In this document: piece after piece, positions 15,201 to 29,000 of the stretch
How the letters are laid out: each line of letters begins with the position of its first letter
Position numbering within the stretch: position 1 is the stretch's first letter
DNA from: Sinotaia quadrata
Taxonomy: Eukaryota; Mollusca; Gastropoda; Architaenioglossa; Viviparidae
Assembly (NCBI GenBank): GCA_028829895.1
Contig: CM054182.1
Coordinates: 89,289,046-89,353,045 of the forward strand
Length of the DNA: 64,000 bases
Direction of reading: 5' to 3'
Program-made: the position numbers and the translations under genes
Notes under the pieces: generated by a model
The model's database searches: none
What the model was told of the DNA's origin: nothing
What the model saw: the letters and a program-made list of their open reading frames with translations, nothing else

Positions 15201-18200
15201 TTGTCAAAATGTGACCCTAACTGTAAATTGTACTCATATATAAAGATTTAACATTAATTAAAATTAACATGAGGTACTGAAAAATTATCTCCAACTTTTA
15301 ATCAAAACAACAAATTAAAAAACTGACCAGAGTGATGTAAATTTGAAGTTTTACTTTTTTCAGGACTCTGGGCAATCTTTGGTGCACTAGGCAGTGACCT
15401 ACAAAATAAAGCACAATAGAAATATGAAGTTGTGCAATGAAGCATAACAGCATCAGACACATTTAGTATCTAAAGAAACAGTAATACTATCTTAAACAAT
15501 TTGTCATAAAGGTAAAGTTAAGAAATAATACACACATATTTTATCTATGCCTACTGCCAGTGCCTCCTGACAAATAGGCATGAAAGCTTTCCGTGTGCCT
15601 CCTGACACAGAGGCATGAAAGCTATTGCTATATATCTTCAGGCCATTAGTAACATCCATAAAAAAACATAAAGAAATATGTTATAATAAATTTAGTGATC
15701 AAAATGAATAGCTGATTTATTGTGTGACAATTTATGAAGACTTTTATTTGAGACAAAATAAATTTTAAAAGTGTCTATTCTAAACTGAATTTTATATGAA
15801 AATTCATATTATCAATAATATCCATATAAGTCATAGCAAAACAAAATGAAAAATGTAAATTTATCTTCAAAATTATTAATTAAATAGAACAGTTTTTCTC
15901 TGTTTTGGTAATCAATCTTCTGACCCATTAGACAATATTCTCTATGTTTGTTTACCTCTTACTAATTAATTATCATTTCGAGAATGGAAAATGAAATGAA
16001 ATATTTATGAGAAGACATTAAGTATTTGAGTTCCATCTTTTATTATTACTCAAGTTTAGGTTGTTTTCTTTGTTCCTTGTGCATCTGAAGTGGATTCTTC
16101 TTCACTCGGTCTTTCAAATTTATGATATACAACAATTTATTCAGCATGACTTAGGTAATAGGTTTAGGTAATAACTATCAACTACTGAGTTATACACATA
16201 TATATACACACACATATTTTTTAACTCAATATGATAATTACAACTGCACACTTACACCACTTGAGAGTTTGAGAAGAAAAAATAATTACAAGTGCACACT
16301 TACGTTTTCTGAGAGTTTGAGAACATTGCAAACTCCTCATCCAACAAGCTGACAATGTCTTCCTCTTCCTCTTTTTTATGCCTGGAATGATTTTTAATGT
16401 TTGACTGATTTTTGGTTTTCAAGTTGTCATGTTTGTCTGGCATTTTCCCTTTGAACTCTGAATCTGAATAGAAAAATAAATGTCTTAATTTTTATAAATC
16501 TTGCAAAATTTAAATCATTTATTTACCACAAAATCATGGATGGATGAGATATGAACTATTTACCACAAAATCATGCCTGGATGAGACATGTTCTTGTGAA
16601 TGATTTGAAGACTTTTTGAATCTGAAGTCAACAGGCAGTGTTTTCCATTACACAACCAGATGTGTATTAGTAAGACTAAGAGCATTAAAATCTTTCTCAT
16701 GCAGGGGGCAAAGGCTAAAGGGCAATGTTCTTATGGAAGATACAATTATCTCTGCATTTTATGCCCCTTCTCTAGTCTCTGTCTGCTTCAGCATCATGCT
16801 TTGCACTGGGGCTGGACACACTGCAAATTTTGGAGAGTGGCTGCTTCTTCCATGTTTTATGTAGATGGCTGCTGTTCATTACTATCAACATTTTGCTGTT
16901 TGTCTCTAAGTCATGGTAAGGCATTGTGTATTCCTCTACTTTTCATTGCTAACACATCACTGTTGTTTGCCATTTTTTGTTTGAACGTGAAGGAACCATA
17001 TCTGACTGTACATGTTTTGGATGCAGCCTTTTGTAAGAGTAAGGGTTCTCAGAAATGGTAATAGAAGTGATGAGATTAATGACAGGAGCAGTCCTCTATA
17101 CATATGTAGAGCTCAGATGATTTTCTAAAGATTCACAGAACAACATTTCTTCTAGCTCAAGACTTAATGGATCTCTCAAGACTCATGCATCTGCAAGTAC
17201 AGTTTTAGATAAATGTAGATTATCAGGTTTGACACTATCTCAGATTTTTTATTCATCTAGACATGCTCTTCTACGAAAATTATGAAAATCTGGGGGTTTC
17301 AGTGATGGATTGTGCAGAATGACAAATAATTTCGACCATAAAAGGAGGTAATGACAAGAAAGACTGACAGCCTTAAAGATGATGATTATTGGAAATCCTC
17401 TAAACTCTGCAATGGATTTGATAGTGCAAGGCAGGCTACATCTCAGATTTGTACATTTTTATTTTTATTTTTTGTAATAGCAATCACTCTCTTCCTACAA
17501 ATTCTTAAAGAAGAAGTAGACAAAGAATGGTAGTCAGCTCTGCACGCATGTTAAAAATCAAGTCAACATTATGAAGAAAGTCTGTAAAAATCAAGTCAAC
17601 ATTATCAACAAAATCTGTAAAAATCAAGTCAACATTATCAAGAAAGTCTGTAAAAATCAAGTCAACTTTATCAAGAAAATCTGTTTCAATCCTCCCCACC
17701 TAGAGTGAGGGGTTAGTATTGGATTATTTAAATACCAGTCATTAAGAATGTCTCAAGCTAATGCAAAAGTCTATTAAGATTTCTTTTTAAGAGATCTTAG
17801 TATGTTTATGAAGGGTCAGTGAAATTCCTGCTTTGTTTGGGGATCTGCACATTGTACTATACTTAGTAATGGTTTACTGAAATTAGAAAGAGATCTTGCC
17901 AACTTGACTATGAACTGACTGTCAAATATATAAGAATGCTACTACTTTTGCTATACAAGACCCAGTTAGGGTTTTAAAAATTTACCAATTTACCAACAGA
18001 AAACTAGTTTATATGGCTAGACTTATTCTGTATATAAGAAACATTTTGCAATTCAACACTGACATCTAGGCTCCAAAAAGCATGTAAAATTTGAACAATG
18101 TTCTTTCCCATTTTATCTGAGCCCACTGAAATTAAAGCAATTTTCTGAAATTTGGCCTTCTTTAGGATATTTGTTTCTTTCTTTTCTCTCATTTCAATTG

Positions 18201-20042
18201 TATGCACTTTGTGCAAATAAATACAAAAGAGAAAAATTAAAACACATTACTGTGTTTTACTTATCACCCCCATAAATATGTCATATATTCAATTTATTAA
18301 TCACATCATTGAAGAAAATGATTTATTTATGTGCTTTTCTTTATCAATGTCTCATGAATTTATTATGCTGCAACAGTCTGAACTTAGATGACCATAGGAC
18401 CAAAGAAACACACCACTGATTACTTATATGAGCAAGGTCCAAACACCACCCTCAAAAATAACATGCCAAGTCTATAATAAAAACATCTGTAAACAATAAA
18501 CGGCAATTTTTTTCAATAATACAGTATCAATAAAAAATAACATACAATGTCTATAATAAAACATCCATAAACAATAAAATACAATTTCAATTATACGGTA
18601 TCAATAAACAATAACATGCAATTTCTATAATAAAACATCCATAAACAATAAAATACAATTTCAATTATACGGTATCAATAAACAATAACATGCAATTTCT
18701 ATAATACAACAACAATAAATCATAAATGTTATATAATACATCACATTCAAAGCAATACTAATACAGTATTCAAGCACTCAGAGAACAGAAGATTTAATGT
18801 CAAAATCACTCTATTCTTGCCTTTCAAGTCTTCTGAAGCCAGCCATTGTGGAAATTCCTTTCTTCTTTTGCTTTCTCTGCAATCATATGTTCATACATTT
18901 AAAAAATAAAATCTAAAATATGTACCTATTTTCATGCACTTAAGATTACAATTTCTAAGTATTTAGTTTTGATCTTACATATCTGCACCTTCACAAACAC
19001 AACATCCATAAGCAAATACCTTTTGAATAAAATGAAACAAGCTCGGTATAAATCTGATTTTAGAAGTTCATTTGGACAAAATATGCATGCACACACACAC
19101 ACACACACACGCATGCATGCACGCACACAAACACACACACACACACACACCACCATTAGATAGTCAACTTTTAGACATCTCTGAAAAAATAAAAAAATTC
19201 TGCTATGTCAAAACTACCATTAATGTAAGAGTTTAAAAAGATGACCAAGTGAAGAATTTCTAATTTAAAGAGAGCAAAAGATATAAAAACACTTACCTAT
19301 TACTCATGTCCTTTAACTGTTCCAAGAGAGGTTTCTCTTGCTTGTCTGAAATAGAATACTCTACTTGTCCAGATGACGATCTCTGTGAAGACATAGGACC
19401 TGAGCGTGGAGAAAGGATGGGTTCTGAGACAGAAGCTTTAGGAGTAAGTTTTTCAGAAGACTTTGATATTCTATCGATTGACTTTCGAGGCATTTTGTCT
19501 GGCGGCAAGGGAGGTCTGTGCTCAAAGCTGAAAGAGGTAAAAAATGAAATGTAATTAGGAAAGGATAAAAAATTTAAAATAACTGAAACTCCCATTTATT
19601 CAGTAACAACTTGTTTGTTAGTTGCTGCAGATATTACCAATGATGTTGAGTGACACCCCAGCACCTTATTTAGCACAATTAAATCTGAGGTGTCCATTTA
19701 AAATAAATTGTTTACTATATTAATTCATTCTCTTAGACTATCTCTGAATTTGCTTTAATAATATTTATTTGTTTACTGAAAAACTTTGCCCATTTATGGT
19801 TTTTAAGCTTGTTTAAGCTTATGCATCGGTATTGCAATAGTTATATATAAAAAGTACAAAAAATAAATATAAAAATGAATATGATTTTATGAGTATTGTA
19901 GTGTGATTTACAATTAACAACCCAATGAACTACAAATATTCACTCTGACTACAGAGCAAGAACTTGGTTCTGAGTACTGCATATACTTACTGTGGATGAA
20001 CCATTTGCAATCTAGTGTTAATACCATTAGGGAAATCAAATT

Positions 20043-20083
<41 letters not shown>

Positions 20084-23000
20084 TGGATGTATGATTTTGC
20101 TGATCAAAATTAAGATTGAATCTCTCAGCATATTTAGTAGTTATAGAATCCAATTTCACATTTGTCAGTGAAGATATTCACTTGCCTGTCTGCGTTGGAG
20201 TGAGAGGTCTCTGTGTCTGAAGACTTCACATCAAGTCGGGGTGAGAATCGTTGTGCAGTTCGTGGTGTATAAGGATTTTTTTCAGGTAATTTGTCTCTGG
20301 CTATATCTGAACAAAACCCACAGAGTTCAAAGTTTTAAGTGTTAATGAGTCTGAAGTGGTTTCTAATGAACATTTTTCATGGTAGAAGAAAGATTCTGTA
20401 CATGCACACACACTTGAAACCTCAGTTATCCAACACTTGACCATCTGATTCTCACATTAACAGTCTATTTTTGTCAAGCAGGTCAGATGAGATCAGTTTT
20501 CTACTGCCGAGACTGAGAAAGTTTGTTAAGTGAGACTTGTATGGTACAAGCAACAGGTCCACTACTGTTTAATAAGTAATATGCAATGCAATTGTATTTC
20601 AGTATATATAATAAAGATTTTTGTATTCTTCCCAACTCTGCAAAGGCAGGGTAATTTTTTAATTTTTGATGCCTTTTAGACATTTACAAGCCATCTTCCT
20701 GACTATCTATTTGGCCATCACCCATCCAGCTATAATAAGTAACTATAATTATTTGGTGGCTTCGGGAAAGACAAGATGTGTGTTTAATTTTGAAGACAAT
20801 TTAATAAATAAATGTAATAAAAGATTGTTTTGTATTCCATTTAAAGATTATGACAGTAATATTTATGAAAATTTTATCATTTAGTTTGTTTAAATTGTAT
20901 GAGTATCTCATTTTTGTTTGTGTGTCTAGATATATTTGGTGTGACATTATAGGATATTATACTTTAAAATTTCTAATTCTGGATAAAAAAAAATTAAATA
21001 TGTCAGTTTCTGATTAAAATCAATTTTAGGATGTTGATGTTTTCAAATACAAAAGAATAAAGAATTTGTTAAGATACAAAATAAAAATATGTTAACACAA
21101 CAAGAAAATAAAGAATTTGTTGAATACGAAACAAGAATATTTTAGCACAACAGAAATATACAGAATTTGTTGGATATGAAACAAAAATAAGTTAGCACAA
21201 TGAGAAAATAGAGAATTTGTTGGATACAAAACAAAAATATGTTATTATCACAATAAGAAAATAGAGAATTTGTTGGATACAAAATAAAAATAAGTTAGCA
21301 CAATGAGAAAACAGAGAATTTGTTGGATACAAAATAAAAATATGTTATCACAATGAGAAAATAGAGAATTTGTTGGATACAAAACAAAAATATGTTAGCA
21401 CAATGAGAAAATAGAGAATTTGTCAGAATCAAAACAAAAATATGTTAGCACAAGCGAAACAATTTCTCACCAGGATCATTGTCTGGACTGGAATGGTCTG
21501 ATCCAGCAGAATACTGCCATGCAAGACTGGAAGGGCGAACAAGAGTTCGGGTATCACCGCGCACCTGTCCTTTCTCCTCACTTTGAGAATTTCGGTGTGA
21601 GTGGAGAGACCCAGATGATGAAGCCGATGATGCACTTGATCGACTAATGCTTCTGAAAGTATGGTGGTAGCCATCATTAGGAACTGTTGGGTTCTCTCCT
21701 TTTAAAGGGGAAACCAATCCACGGGTGGTAAGACTGCTGCTTGTGGCAGGTAATGGTGAATGTGGTGGGCTTCCTCCCTTAGAAGGGTTTTTCTCTAAGC
21801 TGAAATTTTTATTTGGAGTCACTGGGGATTTTAAAGATTTTACTGGAACTTCGATCCTTTTGCTATAGTCAAAAATATGATTCCCACACCCTTTGTCTAT
21901 TTCACCATCAAACACAAGATCATTTCTAAGAAATATACGCACATGACGAACACCAACATCAAGTTCCTGAGAAAAGAAAAAATGCAAAAGAGTAAACAAA
22001 AATAAAATTGCTTAGAAATAATAATGAAACTTACTTATTTAAAATATAATAAAACAACAAATGTATAAAGCATCTTTAATTTTAATGAATACTGAAATTT
22101 ACTGATTATTCTTATCAGACAAAAAAAAAGAATAATTATCAGTAAAATTGTCATACAGAGAACTGTGTGTGGAAACAGCTTTTTTACTTCTTCAATTGCT
22201 GGATCAAATACTCCAACAAGAATCAAGTCTGAAAACATTTACTTTTATGCATCTGATCATCTAAATATTCATAACAATTTCCAATCAATGGCAAACATTG
22301 ATTTAATTATCCTCACAAACATTTCTCATCAAGAAATAAACATACACTATTTATCTGAACATCTATCACTCAACAATTTCTCATCAATGATAAACTCAAG
22401 GTTTACTATTCCCTTGTTTATCTGCTGAGATTGATTCTATTGATGAGCATTTCTACCCAGCTACTGTTAAGATTACATAGTGCCGGAGTGATTCTATTGA
22501 TGAGCATGTCTACCCAGGTATTGTTAAGATAACATTGTCCTGGAGTGATTCTATTGATGAGCATGTCTACCCAGGTATTGTTAAGATAACATTGTTCTGG
22601 AGTGATTCAATTGATGAGCATGTCTACCCAGGTATTGTTAAGATAACATTGTCCTGGAGTGATTCTATTGATGAGCATGTCTACCCAGGTATTGCTAAGA
22701 TAACATTGTCCTGGAGTGATTCTATTGATGAGCATGTCTACCCAGGTATTGTTAAGATAACAATGTCCTGGAGTGATTCTATTGATGAGCATGTCTACCC
22801 AGGTATTGTTAAGATAACATTGTGCTGGAGTCTACTGATGAGCATGTCTACCCAGGTATTGTTAAGATAACATTGTCCTGGAGTGATTCTATTGATGAGC
22901 AAGTCTACCCAGGTATTGTTAAGATAACATTGTGCTGGAGTCTACTGATGAGCATGTCTATCCAGGTATTGTTAAGATAACATTGTGCTGGAGTCTACTG

Positions 23001-26000
23001 ATGAGCATGTCTACCCAGGTATTGTTAAGATAACATTGTGTTGGAGTCTACTGATGAGCATGTCTACCCAGGTATTGTTAAGATAACATTGTGCTGGAGT
23101 CTACTGATGAGCATGTCTACCCAGGTATTGTTAAGATAACATTGTGTTGGAGTCTACTGATGAGCATGTCTACCCAGGTATTGTTAAGATAACATTGTGC
23201 TGGAGTCTACTGATGAGCATGTCTACCCAGACTATTGTTAAGATAATAGTGTACTAACAAGCTCAGATAATGGCAACTCACTGAAATGTTCTTGTTCCAA
23301 TTCCAAAGGCGAAGAGCTGCTATCTGAACCTTGCCCATTTTCATGACCAGCTCCACCTTTTGTCCTGTCCACTGGCAGCTCCACATATTTCTCTCCTTTG
23401 TTGTCTGAATTTATGACCAAAATATATGCAGCCTTTCAAGTGACAATCATCAGCAAGGTGAATAATTTTAAGATTATTCTGGAACTTCACTAAATATATT
23501 TTGTCCACAAAAGAAATTCAAAAAAAAAGTTTCTGTATTAAAGTAGCTGCAAATCAAAATGATTTTGTTATTTCAAAATACATCAAACAATTTGGGAATG
23601 AAGCAAAGGATGAATCTGGGTTTCATCAGCTAAAGAAACTGGTGACTAATATTTTATTTTTGGTATTCTTACCAAGTGTCTACAGTCACATTTGATGTCT
23701 TGTTGGATATCCACAGCAGTAGGAGTTATCTTACAAAGAATCCACAAAATTAGCATTTATCTTACCAAGGTCTACAGAATTAGGAGTTATCTTACCATGG
23801 TCTTCAAAATTAGTAGTTATCTTACCATGACCCATTAGTTGTTTTACCAGGACACTAACACAAGGAGCTATTGTAAGAAATCTACACACTAGGAGTTAGC
23901 CATAACACTAGGAGTTATCTTATCAAGGTCTACAAAATTAGGAGTTATCTTACCATAGTCTACAACATTAGTTGTCTTACCAGGCCACTAACACAAGGAG
24001 CTATTGTAAGAGATCTGCACACTAGGAGTTAGCCACAACACTAGGAGTTATCTTACCAAGCATACACACAACTCTTATAAAACGTCCACAAAGTGCTAAC
24101 AGTTACCTCATCCAGCATCCACAACACTAGTAACATTATTGCACCAAACATCCACAACACAAGCAACATTACCTTACCCCTCAGCTGACTAACAGCTTCT
24201 ATCATCTCAAACACAAAACAAAGGCTTCTACAGTGGGCGTGTGGGAGAAAAGTCACTGTTCTCAACATATTCACTTAATTATTTGCACAACTTAACACTC
24301 GTTAACTAACACTTTAAGCATTCTGAGAAAAAAGAAACTTTTAAATGTTACAATTATGCTTTACATTATTCAACAAAGAGTCAAACTCTTAGGAGAAATA
24401 CAAAAGGAAGGTAAGTCAAAATAAAGTGTATTGCTTTATGTTTAATTTGATTTTCCAAGTGAATATTAAAAAAGAAATCTATGCATGTTTCAGCAAGCAG
24501 GTAACAGAATTTTCACTCAAAATTACTGAGGTAGGGGAGACTAATTCAGCAAAATTGAAAGTCATCAACGAAATGCACACAAAAAACTATGAACATTTGA
24601 GTGAGAGAACCAATCTCATGTACAACATCCATCTGCTAATAAAGAAAGTTATGTCTACCTGAATGACAAAATTGGAATCATTAAATTATACAGATGTACT
24701 TCTTTATATTATGCATGGTGCCGAAAAAATAACAATGTGAAAACTGACTAGAAACAGATAAAAGAGAAAAATTCTTCTAAGAAGAGTGTGTTATTCCTGT
24801 TATTGATGCTTGGTGTGTAGGTAAAAAAAAGAACTGCTAATAAATAATTCAGGGAAAGTTCTCTTGCCTGAAATCAAGTATTCTAATTTTCAGATATGAA
24901 GTGAAAACAATTAGGCGACTCTTTCATAAAATATGCTTATAATTGCTGCAGGCAAAACAAAATAAGATTTGTAATAATTTTACATTAGGCTAATCATAAC
25001 ACATTTTGTTGTATACCTTAGCCCTGCCATTGAAGAGAATGGTGGGTAGACAAGACATTGAGTGAGCACCTTTAGCCGACACCCCTGAGGCAGGAACTGG
25101 CAAGAGTTGTCCAGAAGTACTCAGCATCTGTATCTCTGTTAGTCCGACTCGTGAGGAGTGGCCCCAGTTAGACAGGATCTCAATGCTCACCTCCACATGT
25201 TCCTCACCTTTCTGTGCCACCAAATGCAAATACAACATGAACAACCCGTTTAAAATATCTCAAAATTTAAAACAAGGATATTTCTGAAACATCAGCACAA
25301 CATTGAAAAGGTTTCTTAATTTGCAAGGCTAAAGTGACCTGCCCTGGTCTTGTTATCAACAATCAGAACATAAAGAAGTATTTATGTACAGCATAAATCA
25401 AGGAAATAAAGCTGAACAAAATGTCAACTTAAGTACAAAGCAGACAAGATTCTCTGCTATTTCCCCAGCTCACCTGGGTGTTGACCATATCAGCAACAGG
25501 TGCTGTTGCTTTCACAGGCATGTTAGAGGTTCCAGTTGATTCTACAATGCAGTCATCGATTTTTGAAAGAGTCTTCATTAGATCACGCTGATTCCTGCAT
25601 CCGCACAAGAATATTAAAATTTGTATTTGGTTTATTTTTTAATACATATATTTAATGTGGGTAAAATGGTATTTTTGCAAGTTGGTTTGTATCCAATATT
25701 CTATAAAGGCTGAAGTTGGATTAAAAAGGAATATGTTAACTTATAAACGGTCCCTTTATACAATAACATACACATTAGTAGTTTATTTTACTTTGTTAAT
25801 ATGTTCAAATTACAGCAGAGGTAACTGAAATCCACATCAAGAGGAAATAACATAAACTGAGGCCTTTAAAATAGAAAAGTTGTCTCTCTTTTATAAAACT
25901 TACAAGTCCAAACATGCTGAATTTTCCTCTGCCCTTCCTGCCAACTTCACCCAGTTTTGATGTGTTGCATCATGTGTACATAAAAGCCAAAAAGAGTTGG

Positions 26001-29000
26001 TATGACATTCTAAAGCATCCTAAATTTTGCAGTCAGAAACACATGGTGCGATTCTGGCAGGCTGACTATTGCTTTTTTGATATGACACATTACAGGAGGC
26101 AGTTTATTTTTGTGTTAAGTTCTCACAAGTATAATATTCCTTTAGCAGTTGTTAAGATTGCCTAGAGTACGCTAGACATCAGGCTTTAATTACCCCCACT
26201 TATAAGTAAATTTAAAATACCTAAGTATGCTGAACATAACCTCCTAGTGTTGATAAGTACTTATTGTACACACACACAAAAATACACACATTTATACTTA
26301 AATATTACTTTGTAACATATGTAAGAGCAATAAATACAATATATATTTGTTTATTTAGATATATGTATTATACAAATTTTAAAAGTAAAAGTACAATAAA
26401 TATTTGTATTCAAATGCTAGTTTGTCAGATGTAGGTATAAGAATCAAAGATTTTAAGCTGAGAGAATTTAACCAGTGATGACACGAATTTATGCATTAAA
26501 ATCTATTTTGTCCTAATCTTTTATACAAAAAGGCCCTGAAACAGGGAGGGCATGAATTTATCTATACAAATGCTTACTTTGGTGCCATAGTCAAGATTCG
26601 CTTGACAATAGATGCAATGCGGTCATTCTCTGAACCATCCCGTTTCTCTGTGGTTTTAACTGTGCTTTTGAGAGCTGGAGTTACCTGTAGCTGTCCAGTG
26701 TTGGACTGATTCTGAACATACACAAAAATATAAGTACCACATATATGCACACAAGCACATGCAAGTGTGGCAGACAAACTAAAACCACAAATTTTATGAA
26801 GTACTATTTGTAACGCTGCTTATAAAGTACAGTAGAAAAATCTGGCACACTTGATGACAAAAACATCTTGATTAATTTATATCAAAGAAAGGGAACCACG
26901 TTTCATGTATATAATGTGATTTTTAAAAGAAAAGAACAAACATAAAACTGTAAGTTTTGTTTGATTGTAATTATTTATTGTTTGCAGATAACATTTATTC
27001 ATATGTTCAACAGCTAAAAAGTCTAACCAAAGTAGTATGAAAATACTAAAAGCTTTATAGATATATAAAAATGTAATTACAAGGATTAACATTTCCACTA
27101 AATAGCCTTCACCAGGACAAAACAATTACAATGATTGATGGGCAATAAAATATATAAGCCTACTGATGTATGAATAAACTTATCTGAACAAATGGCAACT
27201 AAGTCAAAAAAGAAAGTCTTTACAAACAGGTTTTAATATGAATGTCTGATATGAAAATGGAGGATATATTAAAAAGACCAAATGAGAAAAAATATCAAGT
27301 GACTGGGTCAGAGTGGTGTAAAACCTTTAATTGGTACACATTGTTTCATATGCTTTAGAATTAAAAAAAAAATTAACATCGCTGTGAGTGGGTCTACTGG
27401 AGGATGTGTGGAGTAATGTGGCTGATGGTCATCAGGGCTAAACTGACCTTGACACCTGGCAAAGGCAAAGGCCTGGCACTTTTAGCATAGTGATCTGCTT
27501 TCTGGTTCTCTTCTTGCATGGCTTTCAAAACGGCTGATGCTTCTTCAGTGGAATCTTCTTTAGAGTTTGTGTTGCGTCTGCCTGCGGAGAGTGGCTGCTT
27601 GGCTTTTGGTGTGCCTGAACAAAGATCAGAAGGACTTAATCAGTAAAGCAGTCAAATGGGTCTATGAGCAGTCAAAAGGAAATCAGTCAAATGCACTTAG
27701 TGAGTAAATTAGACAAATGGATTTAATAAACATATCAGTCAACTGGACTTAATGAGCAATTGAAGTTCTTGGGAATTTCTTGTTTTTGTTCTTTTGAATT
27801 ATTACCCGAGAGTCAAAACATATCTTTTCTTGCCTGGATATCAACATCTAGTTTTGCTGACACTTGGATGAATGCCAGAAAATGAACTAATTCCAAATGA
27901 GCATGAATTAAAATGTTTATTCTGATGCAGTATAAGCTTGCCAAACCAAATAAATGGGGGTTATAAGTGTGGGGACTGGCTCATTAGACAGACTACATGT
28001 GGAATTGGCAGTTATATTTGTGCAAGAGAAGAAAGCTCACTTGAGACAGAAAGGTGTGGCATATAATGTTAATCTTTTCAAAAAGGCCAGAGGTTTCAAG
28101 TAAAAATGGCTTTGCTTTTGGGCTGGTGATACCTTACCGACGGAGATGAAATCATTTATTTTATTTCAGGATTTGAAAGGAGGCAGCTAAATTCATTTCA
28201 TTCATAAAAAACAATCTAATTATATGGCATCACAAGTATGTCCAAGAGTAAACAAACCTAATGCAATTCATGCATACACACATCAACATATGGAAGAGTG
28301 GGCAGGGCTAAAGAATCCATGACATATATATGGTTTTGTACAGATGTGCTCAAAGGTGAAAGAAACTGTGTGTGGATTTCTCTGTTTAAATAAAAATCAT
28401 TTGAAGTGTTGCATATAACTGGTCATATGGAAAGCTTGAGAGGGCACATGGGTGTGCAAAGAAAAGTTTTACCTGACTGAAAGGGCAGATGCTTAGAAAT
28501 GTTCCACTTGTGGAAAGCATGAGAGGGCAGATGGGTGAGCATAGAAAAGTTTTACCTGACTGAAAGGGCAGATGCTTAGAAATGTTCCACTTGTGGAAAG
28601 CATGAGAGGGCAGATGGGTGAGCATAGAAAAGTTTTACCTGACTGAAAGGGTATATGGGTAGGCTTAGAAATGTTCCACTTGTGGAAAACGTGAGAGAGC
28701 AGATGGGTGAGCATAGAAATGTTGCAACTTGCTTGTGGAAAGTAGGTGAGTGTAGAAACATTCTACCTGACTAGTTTTCATAGAATTTAGCAAAGTTTTC
28801 AACCAGAAGTAAGACGTTTTTTCCTGAGCTCTTTAATGACAGAACAATTTGGAATCTAAACCCAATTGCCTTTCAAATGGCATCTAGCTCAGATTGTGAG
28901 GTAAGTTTGAACAGAATAATTTAAAAATCACCAAGCCCAATTTACTTTCAAACAATTTACAAAACTCTTCTGACATTTCCTATGCTCTGTGTTATCACAT

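Noticed and set aside
16616..17061. Overlapping plus-strand frames up to 133 codons
   Set aside because: No recognisable domain, within KATNIP intron 19, no supportable splice or promoter context; may be an old mobile-element remnant.
22535..22870. 111-codon frame repeating SWSDSIDEHVYPGIVKIT
   Set aside because: Pure product of the 57-bp minisatellite; open frame arises because 57 is divisible by 3 and the unit lacks stops. No splice or start context.
21045..23235. Regularly spaced repeats resembling a CRISPR array
   Set aside because: Units are head-to-tail with no unique spacers, lie in introns of a eukaryotic gene, and no cas genes exist.
23238..23420. Minus-strand frame with GGAGHENGQGSDSSSSPLEL
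   Set aside because: Shadow frame of KATNIP exon 16; the true frame carries MWSC and LRLWNWNKN and matches the family and the phases.
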